DNA of 64,000 nucleotides from Callipepla californica brunnescens (GCA_023055505.1 JALIRH010000010.1:3411501-3475500), one strand, 5' to 3'; positions 39,481 through 54,122 are shown, counted from the stretch's first letter. The notes: generated by a model not told the origin, from the letters alone. Numbers and translations: made by a program.

Positions 39481-42400
39481 GTAAGATATCTTCTGCATTA
39501 TTTAAGAAGTGTATTAATGAAAGAATTTCAGTTGCAGTTCTCTTTGTCCTTTCAGTTGCCTTTGGTTTTCCTCTCTGAATAGTAAACTAGACTGTAGAAA
39601 AAAGAAATTCAAAGATTTTATTTTCCATTTTTATTTATTTATTACTTTATTTTGTTTAAGAATTTTTGATTGAACTGGATTTCTCTGCATAGGCCCTTCC
39701 TTAATGACTTCTAAGACAAGAAAGTTAATAAAAAAATTTTTTTTTTTCTTTTTTCAAACCACTTTTCAGATTTGGTTGTATAGCGTTTATAGAATGTGTA
39801 CTATAACCATGAACTTTTCTTTGTCACAGTACAATTACTTTAATTATAAATGATTTAACATATTCTCTTGAGATCACAAAAGCCTATTATAGCAGCATGC
39901 TCATATTGATGTACTGTAGTTAAGACAGTGTCAGCATTTTTATTGTAACTGTTTTCCAAGCTATGTAACTGGAATGTCATAAATAAATAAATAAATAAAC
40001 AAACCTAACTAAATCTGGGATGAAAGAGAGGCTTAGCCAGGGAGTTAATTTGACACTGGCGGTCCTGAACAAGAGATGGGAAATTGCCAGGGCCATAAAT
40101 GACACCATTTTATAGTAATGTGACTGCCTGTAACACAAAGTCAATTATTCCTGAAGTAAAAATTTTCTAATCCTTAAATGTTTCTTTAGTTGTCAACTTT
40201 CATGGAGGACAGAGAATGTGAAGGATTAAATTGCCTTGTAAAAGTTTGTGCCTATAAATGCTTTCTCTGCACCATCCCAGGTTGTTAGTGAGTCCAAATT
40301 CATTCAAAATATTTATCTGCCTAAGGGGAAAGTAGATGACCACCTGCTGCTGGAAAAATGTTGTCACTGTTGCAAGAACAAAGTTGATCTTCCATGGGGA
40401 CTGGAGGAGATTGGAGCTGTGTCCTTGGCTTTGAGGCTGTCTGCTCATCTTGAACAAGGAACTGGTGTTTTTAACCCATCATGAAATGCAGACAATAGCT
40501 CTTTGGTTTAGGCATGCCTTGAATGCTGTACTATGTACACCATATTTCAAGATTCTTAGGTAGAAAATGTGATAAAATTATATGCTGTTAAAATCAATAC
40601 TTACTGTGAGTGTACTAAGTTTTATACAAAAGTCTTGGTGTTTTGGGTGCAACTTTTAAAGGTCTCCATAATGAAATATTGGAATGTTTTTGTCTACATT
40701 GTGTGCATGCTGTTATGCCTTTCTTTAGAGATGTTTTGGGGGATTTCTCAGAACAAGGGTTTTTATTCTTTTTTTTTTTTTTTTTTTGACAGACAACCTA
40801 CTTGTTTAGACAGTTGTCTTGAAATTCAAATGACCACTGGCAGAACCATACTGATAACTTTGTGAGATAGCTAGGGTAACTTGAATCACTTACCCCTTTA
40901 ATCAGGCATGAGACTAGCATATAAATTTTAACTCATGAAAGATGAGAAAGTACAGAAGAGCATCTTTTATTTCTGTTAATGACAAGGTGCAATTTATGGA
41001 GGCATGTCAACCATGACCAACTTGGTCTGGTATTTCAGTTGTAAACAGTTATCTACTAATAAGGTAATGCTGACTTTAGACCTAGTATGCTGCAGAGCAA
41101 ATTTTTTCTACATGTAGTTAAAACATCTTATTGATTTATGAATTAGATAGGAATTAGAAAACCAGTGGAAATATTTTTGCTCTTTCTTCTGCATTTAGAT
41201 GTTATTAAAAGAAGAAAATTAAAATTTAATAGTGCATTAAAACAATATTAAAATTGAGACAGTATGCAATAGGTAATAGAGTAATGAATTTAAGCTGTCT
41301 TTGCATATGTAACTCAAGCCACTTGTTCAGATTCCACAGTATGCACAGTAGGTTTCAGACAAGTGGGAAAGCCTATAGTGTTACTTAGATGCAGCATCTA
41401 GGCACAGTAGGATTAGTGAAGATCATAGCAACTGACTTAATTTGTAATGTCTTTCATTTCCCTGCTTCTTTTGGTTTCTTAATGCAGTTGTATTGAATTA
41501 TTTGTTGGCATTTAGTTTTTTGTTTGCAGCTGGTTGGATGTTTGTCATCAGTAGGGCTATGGCCTTTCCCCACCACTTACCCTTTGAATCCTTTACAGAA
41601 GAGTAGAACACAGGCTACAAGAGAACCTTGATGTGTTGGGTCTTTCTTTTTTGTGAGATGTTTCAAAACATTCTGTTCTGTTGGAACCAAGTTCACATTT
41701 AAAGTATGTTGCTTTAGACATAAATATCAATTTTAAAATCTTACTAGATCTAATATCAGATGCACAATGAATATCGTGAAATAACTTGCTGTGAATTTGT
41801 TGAATGAAGCTGAATATGAGACAATTATGAATCTAAGAAAAATTACAAGACTTCTGTTTCGTGATTTGAGTGCTGGCAAAGTTAGAAATTGCACATCAGT
41901 ATTTTATGGAGTATAACCAATAGAATGGCCTCTACAGACCATCTGTCTGTGCTGATATGGTCTGGCAGTTTAGTGGATAAAACTGAATGATAAAAGATCT
42001 TTGTGAACATGCAGTTTTTGGGTTACTGGGACATCATACTGGTATCATTTGATATATCTATGCTGTGTTGTGTTTGCAATATGGAGATCCTCCAGGTAGA
42101 TAAAGAATCGTTCAGCCATAACAGAAGTTAGCCCTGCCACAGTCTTGCTCCAACTAATGACTACTAGATGCTTCTTCACTGAATTCATCTGTGGCACTCT
42201 TCAGTTTTCAATTTGCCATTAACGTGGTAAAAACAAACAGGCAAACTTAGGATTTGATCTGCAAGATACATAAATGATTTTGCTGTCATGCATAAAAATA
42301 GCGGGCTTTGGGAACTGAAAATTTTGAAGACTTTTCAAGCATAGAAACTTTTGTTATTTTTGTCTTATCCTAATGCCAGTTTAGTTTGCTAAAGTCTAGT

Positions 42401-42696
42401 AAGAACATTGAATTTAAAACTGTTTGCGCTTTTCTTCAGAGCTATTTAATCTCGGTGACAGACCGATATTAAAAAATACAAACAACTGTCCGTTGAGATA
42501 TGGAGATTGAGGGGTTCTCATCCGAGTAAGGCTTCAATCAGATTAAGAATGGAAAATCCTTTCTTTAAGTTAAGCAGTTCATTGTGGTCTTCTCTATCTC
42601 AAGTCATATAAAGTAAAGATTAATATGTATATTTGAATGCTATCAATTAATATCAGCAGAATTAGGGTAGTTTCAACTTTTTTCCCCTCCATTTAG
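39481..42696 (+). other. PARD3B: 3.2 kb intron between exons C and D
   Basis: Donor GTAAGA, acceptor TTTAG. It contains an AAAT microsatellite near 39980 and a T run at about 40770-40787. Open frames at 40200-40484 on both strands show no recognisable protein. Nothing else is supported. Confidence 0.93.
39980..40003 (+). repeat. (AAAT)n microsatellite
   Basis: Four to five AAAT units run into AAAC units. Confidence 0.92.
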
Positions 42697-42822
42697 GATG
42701 CTGGGGCTTTTTATCCGTGGTATTGAAGAAAATAGTAGATCTAGGCGTGATGGTCTTTTCCATGAAAATGAATGCATTGTGAAGATCAACCATGTGGACC
42801 TTATTGATAAAACATTTGCACA
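42697..42822 (+). CDS. PARD3B: PARD3B exon D: core of PDZ1
   Basis: The acceptor is CCTCCATTTAG|G and the donor GCACA|GTGAGT. The 126-nt exon starts with G (finishing Arg), has 41 codons (MLGLFIRGIEENSRSRRDGL, FHENECIVKINHVDLIDKTFA) and ends with CA (Gln finished in exon E). It carries the central strands of PDZ1, including LGLFIRGIE and the HENECIVKIN…D turn typical of Par-3 PDZ1. PARD3 has LGLLVKRLEKGG and FRENDCIVRIND at these places, so the sequence is PARD3B-like. The exon is symmetric (phase 2 in, phase 2 out). No disruption is seen. Confidence 0.97.
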
Positions 42823-45800
42823 GTGAGTACTGTTCTACTGATATTTTTAATTGACAAGGATTTCAAAGGATTCTGAGTTTATTGAAATGATTCATGAAAA
42901 TTATTAAGTATTTATTTTGGATAAAATGACTATAAAATTGCTGTTTGGCAGAAACTTTGTGATTTTCTTTCTGAAACCTCATAAAAAGGCATAAATTGAA
43001 GACAAGAGTTTTCTTGTAGCCTTAGTGAACCTATTCTGCTTACTTAATTTGAATGACTTCAAGAGTTGTTTTATTTCCTTCACATTCTAATTCTTCTGTT
43101 ATTTTTGTCTATTTTATTTGTGATTTGTTCCTTATAAGAACTGCAGAATGAATCAACTTTGCAGAATTTTTTTTATGCTCTTCTGCAAAGGAGATGAGAT
43201 TTTTCTGGTGATGTAGCTTTTTTAGCATTTAGGTTTTTAGAAATACTAGTACTGTCAAACTGTGATTAGTTGAGGTATATGGTTAAGTCTCACCTTTTAT
43301 GATTCATTTTGAATATCAGTTGACATTTACTATTCATCTCAAATTACTTTAAGTAACAGGTTGCTTTGGCTATGAATTAGTGACATAGTTGCAAGAAAGA
43401 ATAGCCTCTCAAATTTCAAATATTTGCTGTACTAATTAAATAGTAATTTGTTTTTATCTTCTAATGCGTATGTTTAGACAGCTGAGTGTTTATGATTTAA
43501 CAAAAACCTATGAAGATCTCAAGGGAGCTGAGGTTTAACTTTCTGAACAGCAAGCCAAACATTTAAGGTATTCAGGATAAAATCAAATATGTAATTTTGT
43601 TTTTAGGGATAAATATTTTCAAAATATGTTTTGATAAAACTAGCATAGCTGGTAGTAGGTATTAACATATTTCTGAGGCTATGCTTATTTCCTTCTGACA
43701 GGTTTTCTAGATAACTGCTTTCTAAATGATTGGTAGTAAAAACATCCTGGTGTAATACTGTACATGCTATTCTCTTACAGTCATGGTGGAGAAATCCTGC
43801 ATAAGTTACTAAGATTACGAGAATTTAATTGTGAAGATATGACTGTTTCACCTGTGTAGTTCTGTAATGAAAATGTATACTTCTCAAGTGAGACTGCCTG
43901 GACAAAATCTCCCTTCATAAAATTGCATGTTTATTTACATACTTGTCCCTATGAATTCTCTTCAGAATTTAATTATTACTCCAAAAACTTTCAAATCATA
44001 AGAGATGTATGCAGGTCTGAGGACTCTGTGTGTTTTTCTGTAAAGTTACTGTATTTTGGAGCACTTGGAAATACTGCAGCAAAATTTCCAATTCTTTGTC
44101 AGGTTCCCCTTCAAAATGAGAAATTCAGGGCACCCTCTTTCTCCAAGTTTTTTAAAGGTTGTGGGTGTTAGAAGGGTTATTTACACGAAAAGAGAAACTG
44201 GTTGTCTTAGACCATCTTCATCATCAGGAGAGCAGAAGTGACTAAAAGTCCAATCAGTCACTCTCCTGAGGGGCCGTATGTTATAATTAAAATTAGTGTT
44301 GTTGCAGTGGTCTTGGATCATAGAAAAAAAACCTGTGGGTAGTGAGGATTCTGCATCCACAGTATACTTATTTGGAGGCTGGGGAGATGACATCGCACAA
44401 GCTCTAGCTTCTAGGTCCATGGCCTTTTGTATGCATTCCAGAACAGCCTTCTACATCTGCTCTCTTCTCTGACTGCAGAGAATGACTAGAGAATGCATCT
44501 TTCCAGGCTGAAAATAATCCCATGTATATGCCTTTTGGTTTTCATCTGGCACAATACAATTGTACTAACGTGACAGATGTCCAAGTTGCAGCAATTCCAG
44601 TGAGTATGGAGTAGTATTGTACTGATGACTACTGACCTAGAAAGACTCATCAGATTCTCCTTTGAGAGGAAAATCGGTTTCCTAGTTTCAAATTGTCAGT
44701 TCTTCATAATCTTTGTAAAAGCTGTTTTAACACTTGACAGAGTTTCTTACATACTATCTCCTTCCATTTTCAGCAGTGGCTTTATAGTATTGCTCCTGAT
44801 GATTGCTTCTTCTACAGCTGTAATAGCAACAACCTACTTTCTGAATTCCCATGTTTATAATATTTTTCTGTATTAGAACTACTGGTCTGCTTTTTCATTT
44901 GCTGTTAATCTATTCAATTACATTCTGTTGTGTTGCAGAGCTCCTAGCACCTCTTTAATTGATTCCCTTATTTCTTTAAAGTATGTGTTTGGGGTCTCCA
45001 GAAATGTAAATTCATCCATCCATTATTCTTTCTCTTTGAAGTGCAGCTAGTTATTTTGCCCCTGAAGACTGCATTTAGACTTTCCCAAAGGATGGCTTGT
45101 GTTTATTTCCACTATTTTTTGTTTGTTGGAAATCTTATATTTTCTCTTTCATGTATTTAAAATATTCATTCTCTGAAACTGAGTTATTAAATCACTCTCT
45201 AACATGTGGCTGAGCAGACACTTGCAAGGATGAAGATGAGGACCAAGACAAACCCAGTTTAAAACTTCACACCTTTATGCTGTGAGCATGCAGCGATTTT
45301 TAAGATCAGGATAAGATCTGTTCTTCAAAACCTGAAGTCTCTGCAGACACACTGTGGGGTAGTGCAGTTACACTTTTGCTGAAATCTAACCCTCAAGAGT
45401 GAAAATGGAAGAATACCTTCCCACAACACTCTTCCTGCTAACTTTCTTCTCCGTGTTTGATGTTTCTTTTCTAGCATTTTCTCTTGTCAGTGAATACAGT
45501 TGTTCTGACTACTCTTGCATGTACATTTTGTATAGCCAATACTTTTCTATCCTGCAGCCATATCGATTGTTTTATTTAAGGTTTCACTATGACTTCTCTG
45601 TCTTCATGTTGCCAAAAACAAAATCCCCTCAAAACTGATTTTTTTTTTTTTTTTTGTTTCACAAAATGTGCTTCAGTTACTGTTTCTATTTGCATTTGAG
45701 TTGTCTTCTGCAGTGTGGAAAGACTTTCAGTCTATTTCAGTTAAACCCTTATAAAATGGGAAAAGTAGAAATGCACGAACTGCTGCCCCTTTTGCAGTCA

Positions 45801-46406
45801 TCGTGTTGCTTCAGATATCCGTATGTCGCATGCCCCCATAGTTTTTACTGCACCATTTATAGTCACTGTGTTTCTCCTGAGTGTGACCATGTTTTCCATC
45901 CCCCCCCCCTTTTTTTTTTAATTGCTGTGGAGTCGGACAGCAGTTGTATAAGGGATGGAGGAATTTGTGTCAGTTAGGCTATTGTAGAATTACTAGAGTC
46001 TTGAGTTTCATTAGGGTAGATGTATTCATCAGTGCAATTGGTTGTAAGTGACCTTTGTAGCTATGGGCCATCAAGAATGTTGCAAACTTCTGATGAGTTT
46101 TTTTTTAACAGAACTTCACTCCTGATGTTCTGCATGGAGAATTGCATTACTTTATACTCTGATATATTTTCATATCACTATGGGAATCCTGACAGATGTG
46201 ATATTTCTACTTTAAATTTAAGGAGATGTTATGGTATAGAAATCTTATTTCATGCTTAATTTTTACAAAAGAGATCATGTAGATGTGAAGGTAATGTTAT
46301 TTGCCCACATTTAAGATACAATTTTGTATTTTTCTCTGTAAACAACTTCAAACATTGTCCATATTTTCTGGTTTGTTATGTGAATTTTCATATCTTTCTT
46401 TTAAAG
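42823..46406 (+). other. PARD3B: 3.6 kb intron between exons D and E
   Basis: Donor GTGAGT, acceptor TAAAG. It contains an imperfect inverted repeat at 44224-44269, a T run near 45640, and a C10T10 run at 45900-45919. Several Phe/Tyr/Cys-rich open frames in the T-rich part look like chance. Confidence 0.93.
45900..45919 (+). repeat. C10T10 homopurine-homopyrimidine run
   Basis: Ten C directly followed by ten T in intron D-E. Confidence 0.93.
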
Positions 46407-46765
46407 GGCTCAGGACATCTTCCGTCAGGCAATGAAATTTCAAAGTGTCATCTTGGAAGTCCTTCCTCCTTATAATCGAGAACAATATGAGAAGTCTGCC
46501 ATTGCTCCCCTTTGTTTTATTCATAATGATGAAGAAGTTCCAAAAACAAGGATTCCACCTCCTGTTCATCCAAAGCCTACTCTGAAAACAGCAAATCTTT
46601 CTGGAGCAAGCAGCTTGGATGCTGGTGTACAGGCAACACTACAACAAACAAAGAGCCCCAACCTCCCACGTTTGGGTAGAAAACCATCTTCACCATCGTT
46701 GTCTCCCCTTATGGGCTTTGGCAATAAAAAAAATGCAAAGAAAATAAAGATAGACCTGAAAAAAG
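46407..46765 (+). CDS. PARD3B: PARD3B exon E: end of PDZ1, linker, start of PDZ2
   Basis: This is the longest exon in the window (359 nt). The acceptor is CTTTTAAAG|G and the donor AAAAAAG|GTAAAT. G finishes Gln, then 119 codons, then G. Residues AQDIFRQAMK to VLPPYNREQYEKS close PDZ1 with its second helix and last strand. The middle is a Ser/Pro/Lys linker (PPPVHPKPTLKTANLSG, then KSPNLPRLGRKPSSPSLSPL) with several SP sites that could be phosphorylated (inference). The end, NAKKIKIDLKK, is the first strand of PDZ2. Order and spacing match the human protein as remembered. The acceptor uses AAAG rather than the preferred CAG. Reading through the donor would add 41 codons before a stop at 46888-46890. 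Confidence 0.97.
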
Positions 46766-47125
46766 GTAAATCTTTGGAGATATTTTTTTTTTCAGTAATA
46801 TTGATACTTCAGCTTTTAACTGAACTAGTGACGCTGAATATACAAGCAAGTTATTTTCGGTTTAAAAGTTCCAAAACTTCCAAAAGGTAGAATAATGTTG
46901 GCAGTAATGTACACAACAGAAAACTTTCCTCTAAATTTTGGAAGTGTTATCTCAAATGGCTTATCTTAAACCATCTCAGTTACTTGGTTACATGGAAGGT
47001 ATTATTTTAACATGTGGCATGAAGTAGTTCAGCTGTTTTCCCAATGCAGGAGTTTGAACTTTTTGCTACAGATGTTCATTATTTCTATTTTTATCTGCTG
47101 ATTGACCAGTAGTTAGGATATTTGT

Positions 47126-47153
47126 AAAAAAAAATAATAATAATAATAAAAAA
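47126..47153 (+). repeat. A-rich (AAT)n repeat
   Basis: A run followed by about five AAT units. Confidence 0.92.
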
Positions 47154-48242
47154 TACTCTGCTCTGTTTCATGCTGATCACATATTCCGTCTCTCTCCTTT
47201 TTAATTTCTGCAAACTGTATTTTTTCATCTGTATTTTTCTTGTTGTCAGTATCCCACTTTTTGTGAGGGTATTCTTAATTGCTACTCCATGCAGATGTCT
47301 GTCTTTGCATGGAACAGCAGGTTTATGCCCATCCAGTAAAGTGTGCTTAAGCAGATCCCAATTAGCATTTACATTTTCTGTTTAATTTCTGTCTCTGATT
47401 TGTCTGAGAGTTAAATTTGATGCTAGAAGTGACCTTTATAAAAACTGTAACTTTATTCTTTTAACACATAATGAATGTAATCAAGCTGTCATTTCTTAAT
47501 TTTTGTTATTTCTTATATCATTCATATTTCCTTCTGAAATTTTTAGCTTTATGTTAACAAAACCTACTTCAGAATTTTTACCATTTTAGATGCACTGTTT
47601 TTTTATTTGGAATTATAATTTATATTTTTAGAAATGATAGGAATGTGATACAGACATGTCTGAAAACCAGTCTACATGGGTAGCAAATGTGCTCAATGAA
47701 AAAACGATCTTTATGAATCCCAGTATTCTTGGGTGATTTTGGTAACCTATGATCAAAAATTCTTAATACTGATTTTACTACCTAATTATTTATTAAAACA
47801 ATTATTTATTAACACTCAAGGTTGCTTATTTCTAAGTACAAAATGCTTTCACTGATGGCAGCTTTTGAACACTTGTCTTTTCTTAACGGAATACAGTCAG
47901 CAGCTTTTGCATGCAAATCATGTGACATTTTCCATTTTTCACTAATTTTCAGTAAAACCTGGTAAATTATATTTATGCTTATAAGTAAGCAATTCTGATT
48001 ACTCTGAATTATTGCAATGACTATTGACATTAATGTGCAGAGCGATAAAACCACTTACAGAAAAGGTATGCTCTTTAAAATAAGTGTTCTGGATTGTCTT
48101 GTATTATTGTGGCTTATCCAAAAGCATTTCCATCAGAAGCTGTTGCCAGAGGATTTAAGTATGTTCTGACATTAATATAATTCTTCTCCAGACTGCAGAA
48201 AATACATTTATGTTTACAGCTTTTTGTTTACTTTTCCTTTAA

Positions 48243-49238
<996 letters not shown>

Positions 49239-49367
49239 GTGAATGGAAGGGACATCACTGGAAGGACCCAGGAAGAGCTTGTAGCTATGCTGAGGAGCAC
49301 AAAGCAAGGGGAAACTGTTTGTATGATAGTGGCGCGTCAGGAAGAGGTCTTTCTACCTCGAGAGCTG
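49239..49367 (+). CDS. PARD3B: PARD3B exon G: end of PDZ2
   Basis: The acceptor is GTGCCTGGTAG|GT after a T-rich tract, and the donor is GAGCTG|GTAAAC. The exon is 129 nt with 43 whole codons, phase 0 on both sides: VNGRDITGRTQEELVAMLRS, TKQGETVCMIVARQEEVFLP, REL. It encodes the VNG turn, the second helix (EELVAMLRS) and the last strand (VCMIVARQE) of PDZ2. The strand differs from the human version as I recall it (ASLVIARQEGH), including an added Cys. An MIR-like repeat ends about 100 bp upstream of the acceptor. Symmetry means skipping would preserve the frame but remove the second PDZ2 helix. Confidence 0.97.
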
Positions 49368-52300
49368 GTAAACTTTTTTTCTTCAAGAGTATTATTGAGA
49401 AAAAATCACGTGTTTTTAAACTAGCCCAAGAATTAGAATTTAACTGATGAAAGCTAGCAAAGGATAAATCAATGTCTTGTGTTGGAGAACCATATATATT
49501 TGATTTTACCTACTTTAGATAGAATTCCTTAAAATGTATTTTCTACCCAGAAATTACATCATAAGCATCGTTCACAATGGAATATGGTAAATGAATTTTG
49601 TAACTGCGAGGTCAAGCATGACTGAAAGTGGATTTTTCTCTTTCAGAAAAGCAACAAACTTTAAAGCTGTTTAAAGTGCACAAAGAGTCCTGCAATTTGT
49701 CTGTAACAGGCTAGTGATGGTGTCTGACCCCAGGTGATGAATCTTCTAAACTGGGCTGCCAAACTGCAGAAGCACTGAGAGGATAGTGTTTGATTGTGTT
49801 TCTGACAAACTTTGGAAGTGAGCTTTTGCTTGTCTGACTTTATGGATGAAAATGAGACATCCCAGAACTTATCTCTCGTGCTCAATTTTCATTTTTTAAT
49901 GTGGGCATGAAACTGTTCTCTTTTGACTCACATGGTCATAGGAGGACTATATCAGTGAAAAAGTGCTATCTGATATGTACTAGTTTCCCCTCAAAGAAGG
50001 TCATCTCTTTGGTCCTTCTTCCTTATCGTGATTGATGGCTATATTTGACCTTTCATTAAGAAGTTACTGGGATAAAGGAAGGAGAGCATTTCCTGCTTTT
50101 GTCTCTTTTTATCTCAAAAGAACACAAACCTGCCTTGATTCTTCTCTTAAATAAAAAGCTGAAATGGAGAAGGAGGCATCTTCCTTTACATTGTTAGCAG
50201 AACCTTCTACAGAAATTATTCAGCTTGTTTTTTCACAAGCAATTGCTGATAGTTTTTCTTTTGTGTCCTTGTTATTGGATGGACCTTGTGGAGATAAAGG
50301 TGTCCGCTGCCTCTGGTAGGAGGAGAAGCTGGAGAGGAGTTCAGATTATGTCATGTGAGCCTTTTCTCTTGTGTTACTGGTGCCCACTTTTTCCTGTAAT
50401 AGAGCAATTGTGAAGTGTCTTAACAAAACCGTTTTTGTTTTCCTTTTCTGTTCCAGTTGAGTAACGTTTAAGGAGAATAATGGAAGAGTATATTCAACCC
50501 TATCCCAGGTTTCAGACATTAGAAATTCCTTGTCAGTGGTTCCCAAAAGAGATTAGTTGGTCATTGTAAAGCTCTGTTTAGGGAGCCCTGTGCTGTGGTG
50601 TCAGTGTCTGTGTAAACCTTAGTATCTGAGACTCAGAAATGTCCCTGAATTAGCTGGTAAGTTTAAGATCTCTTCTAAATTTGAGATTGATTTTTGAAAA
50701 GGTGACTCATCAAGTTTTTGGTGTACTTTAGTGGGTTTTTTAGTGGTTTTAAGTTACAAAACACTTCACTTGGAAAGTGTAATTTTTCTTTTTTTCTCCT
50801 TTTCCCTCGGCACTACACCTTATTCTTCTGTAGTGTTATAGTTCAAATTCTCTTGCAAATCACTGTTAACAGTATGTGGTATAGTAGGCTGGAAGAATCT
50901 AAAAGCTGTTTGTAATTTTTACCTTTCCCAATTACCTGCTATTAAATTCTGTCCTCTACAGCAAAGATTAGCTTCCTTTCAAAAGGTGACTTACTTTTCA
51001 GTGGCATGAATGAAATGCATAGAGTAGCCATGTTTATCCTGCTGGCTTGACCTTTGCTTAGATTGCTTTCTCTGCTAAGAATGATGCACAAGTGATAGCT
51101 CTCATAGTAACAGTGGTCATATGTGAAGTGTAATACTAGTCTGTGTTTCTTTTTATCCCAGCCAAATACAACGTAATACAAATGTGAGATACTGAAATAT
51201 ATTAGATAATTTTATTGAACAAGCCCTTCTAAAAAAGCCTTTCTGTAACATCAGTTAGGTTGCTCATAACAGAAGTTCAGAACATAGCACTGAACTACTG
51301 CATGTTGCTACTAATGTGATTCTTGTTAGGGTTCATAAGACATCTGAGAAAGGTCTTTGCAAAAATTTCAAAATAAAAATCAGCTTTTTTGTTTGTTTTC
51401 AACTTGAACTGTGATATTTCATTAGACTAATCCTCTCCAAGCTTGAAAGTTACACTGCTGTTTTGATTAAAGAGGAGAAAAAAGCCAGCACTTCAAATGT
51501 TTGTTTTTGGAAAGAGAGGCAGTAGATAATCCAATATTTTTCAAGGACATTTATAAAAGCATGTTCAGACTATGTCACGTGCTTGTTGAGTTTACCTAAA
51601 TATATGGGGGTTTTGTTAATGCTTGACAATAGTAGGGTAATTGCTTTATATCAGACTTGTTCTTGATTTGAGCAGTTCTCCAGGGACTTGAATGTAATCT
51701 GAAGAACTATTTTGTTTAGATTCCCTGTTACTCGTTTTAAGGAACAGGAGAAGACCACCTAGAAAATCTGCTCTCTCTCTTCAGCAGAGGTGCCTCTGGT
51801 GCTTGGATCAATTAGAAGCCACGCACAGAACTGCTTTCAAGCATGTTTCTGTACTGGGACTTGATTCCTACATTGATTTCTGGAAATAATCTGATGACTG
51901 CATAGGCACAAAGCAAATAATGTAACAAAGTAATGAAAGGTGGCACTTGGTTGTGTGGATCTATAGTAATATGATTTGTCTTTACCTCATAACAACGCTA
52001 TTGTTTGGAGAACGTGTGGTCTTGCAAATACTTCTCTGCCTTAAGCTACATGGGAGCAGAGGTTGGGGCTTTGTTCTGGTCATATGTGCTGATGAATTGC
52101 TAGCAAACAGAGAAGCAGAGTAACAAACCATTGCCACATCAGCAGAGAAAGATGTGAAATGAGTGGGAACAAATGAGTGAGTGTTGCAAACAACATTATT
52201 AAATTATAGGGAATTGTGGCTTCAGTTACACAGTTACAGTTCATGTAACGTCTGAGTTGTACAGTTACACTGCTCATAATGAGGGAATAAAATAGAAAAC

Positions 52301-52884
52301 CAAATTTTTGTATCAGTTACTGCTTTAAAAAACAACAACAACAAAAAAACAAACAAACACAGGAGAATCTAATGAGATTTTTTTTGATTGAAGCAGATCG
52401 GTGAAGTAGAATTTGGACCAACCACAGGCTGTTCTCCTTATTATCCAGTTAGCCAAATGTTCCCTGTAATTCATGCCAGCTGTTGACAACATAGCAGCTG
52501 AGTAGGGAGCTGATTCCAAAACTCAGGGGAAGCTCTTGCTTCACTTAATTATAGCAGAGTGGCCAGTGATTAGCGCATTCTGTAAGGTGCATTTGGATTT
52601 TAAACTGTTTAACAGTGATTTGTTTTCTAGAGGATGGTTAATATTACAGAGAGAAACTGTTTTAACAGGTTTGGATTTTCCAACTCTCATCATAGTAAAT
52701 GAAATACACAACAAACTGTGGCTATTGTTTTGTGGTTTGAAAGAACAGTGTTTTGATCATGTATTTTTGTTGCATCTTGTTTTTCTGTAGGAAGGCTTTG
52801 TGATCTGAAAGTGCTATTTCCTCTAATAATGATATCAAGATCGCTTCTTTCCCTTTCCATTTCTTTATCCACCACATATTGGTT

Positions 52885-52903
52885 AAAAAAAAAAAAAAAA
52901 AAA
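52885..52903 (+). repeat. A19 homopolymer
   Basis: Uninterrupted A run in intron G-H. Confidence 0.93.
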
Positions 52904-53812
52904 GAGCAAAGCTTCTTGAATGAGAGCAGCTCTGGTGTAACTCATTCTTCCATGCCTTTGCCCTTTGAATTCAAAGAGACTTTTCCATGTGTGGTGCTTC
53001 CCACAATTAGTATAGCACTGAAAATATTTGGGTGCATTTGTTCTTCAGATGTACTCATAGTGTACATTTTTGCATGTACTTAATTTGTTCTGAGGATAGC
53101 TTCAGCTTACCAGTTTTTTGTAATCACAATTTCTATGGTTTCTTGTCATAATCCATAATCTTTGAAGAATGGGGAAGAAAAGGGAACAAACCAGCACTTG
53201 TAAAACAAAGGCTAGAAGAGGAACTACTCATGTAATGTAGCTGTTGATCTTTGAGTCTTTTACACATTCACTCTATAGGATGGAAGGAATTAAGTTCAAT
53301 TAAGCGTGTTTTTCTGCTCACTGTGATTAACTTTTATGTTTCAGTGTTCCACTAATTAATTCCTTCCACCACCTTGAACTTCTGTGCCTGAAGGAGAGCT
53401 TGTTTGCCTGAAATGTTGTCTTTTTATGTTTTTAATATTCAGAGCTTATTTTCTATTACTTCCTTTTAATTGTTTCTTGCCTTTTTATGTGCAGGAAATA
53501 ATAAATGGGATTTAAGCATAGACTTAGGCATTTCTGCACCTGTTTTGGGTCAAACCAGTGATTCTAATGCTGACAAACCAGAAACGATCAAATAATTTCA
53601 ATCACAAAATGATTCCAGAGAGTACCAAATCCCTGTTGTGTTTCAAAGTAAGAGAATCATGAGAAAAATACTGTGATATATGTATTTTAAATTTTATTAA
53701 TACAGAAGATTCAGTTCTTGAATTGTTCTGTATAATAAAGAGAAGGAAATTTTGAACACACATGGCATCTTCCATTTTGAATTACTTTGTAAATAGTACA
53801 GATTAAATCCTG

Positions 53813-53857
53813 TTTTTTTTTTTTTTTTTTAGATTTTTTTTTTTTTTAGATTTTTTT
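53813..53857 (+). repeat. T-rich tract with repeated AGA interruptions
   Basis: Long T runs are separated twice by AGA, which suggests local duplication of a T-run plus AGA unit. Confidence 0.9.
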
Positions 53858-54049
53858 GAGAGAAAGTGTTTAATTTGAGGGATTTTAGATTCTATTTCTT
53901 TTCTAATAGTTGAGAAATTGATGGAGATTGTCTATGCAAATACAAAAATGTATCAGTAGAGTGAAATGATTGTATAGTGCAGCCCCTCAAATGTTTTCAG
54001 CTTTCGTTGGTTATGTCTCAGAACACAGTTAGTAGTTTATTGTAGATTG

Positions 54050-54122
54050 CAGTAGTGGGAGCTGTAGACTGAGGCATAGTTAAGTAGTTACTGTGTTCCC
54101 AGTACAAGTCAGTAAGAGATGA
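54050..54122 (+). mobile_element. Possible MIR-like remnant
   Basis: AGACTGAGGCATAGTTAAG followed by CAAGTCAGTAAGAGATG resembles the MIR stretch ACTGAGGC…GAGGTTAAGTAACTTGCCCAAGG…AGTAAGTGGCAGAG, but divergence is high and the match is short. Confidence 0.3.

Noticed and set aside
45399..45977. Cys/Phe-rich open frames in intron D-E
   Set aside because: Typical of T-rich sequence read in the frame that avoids stops. No domain or splice support.
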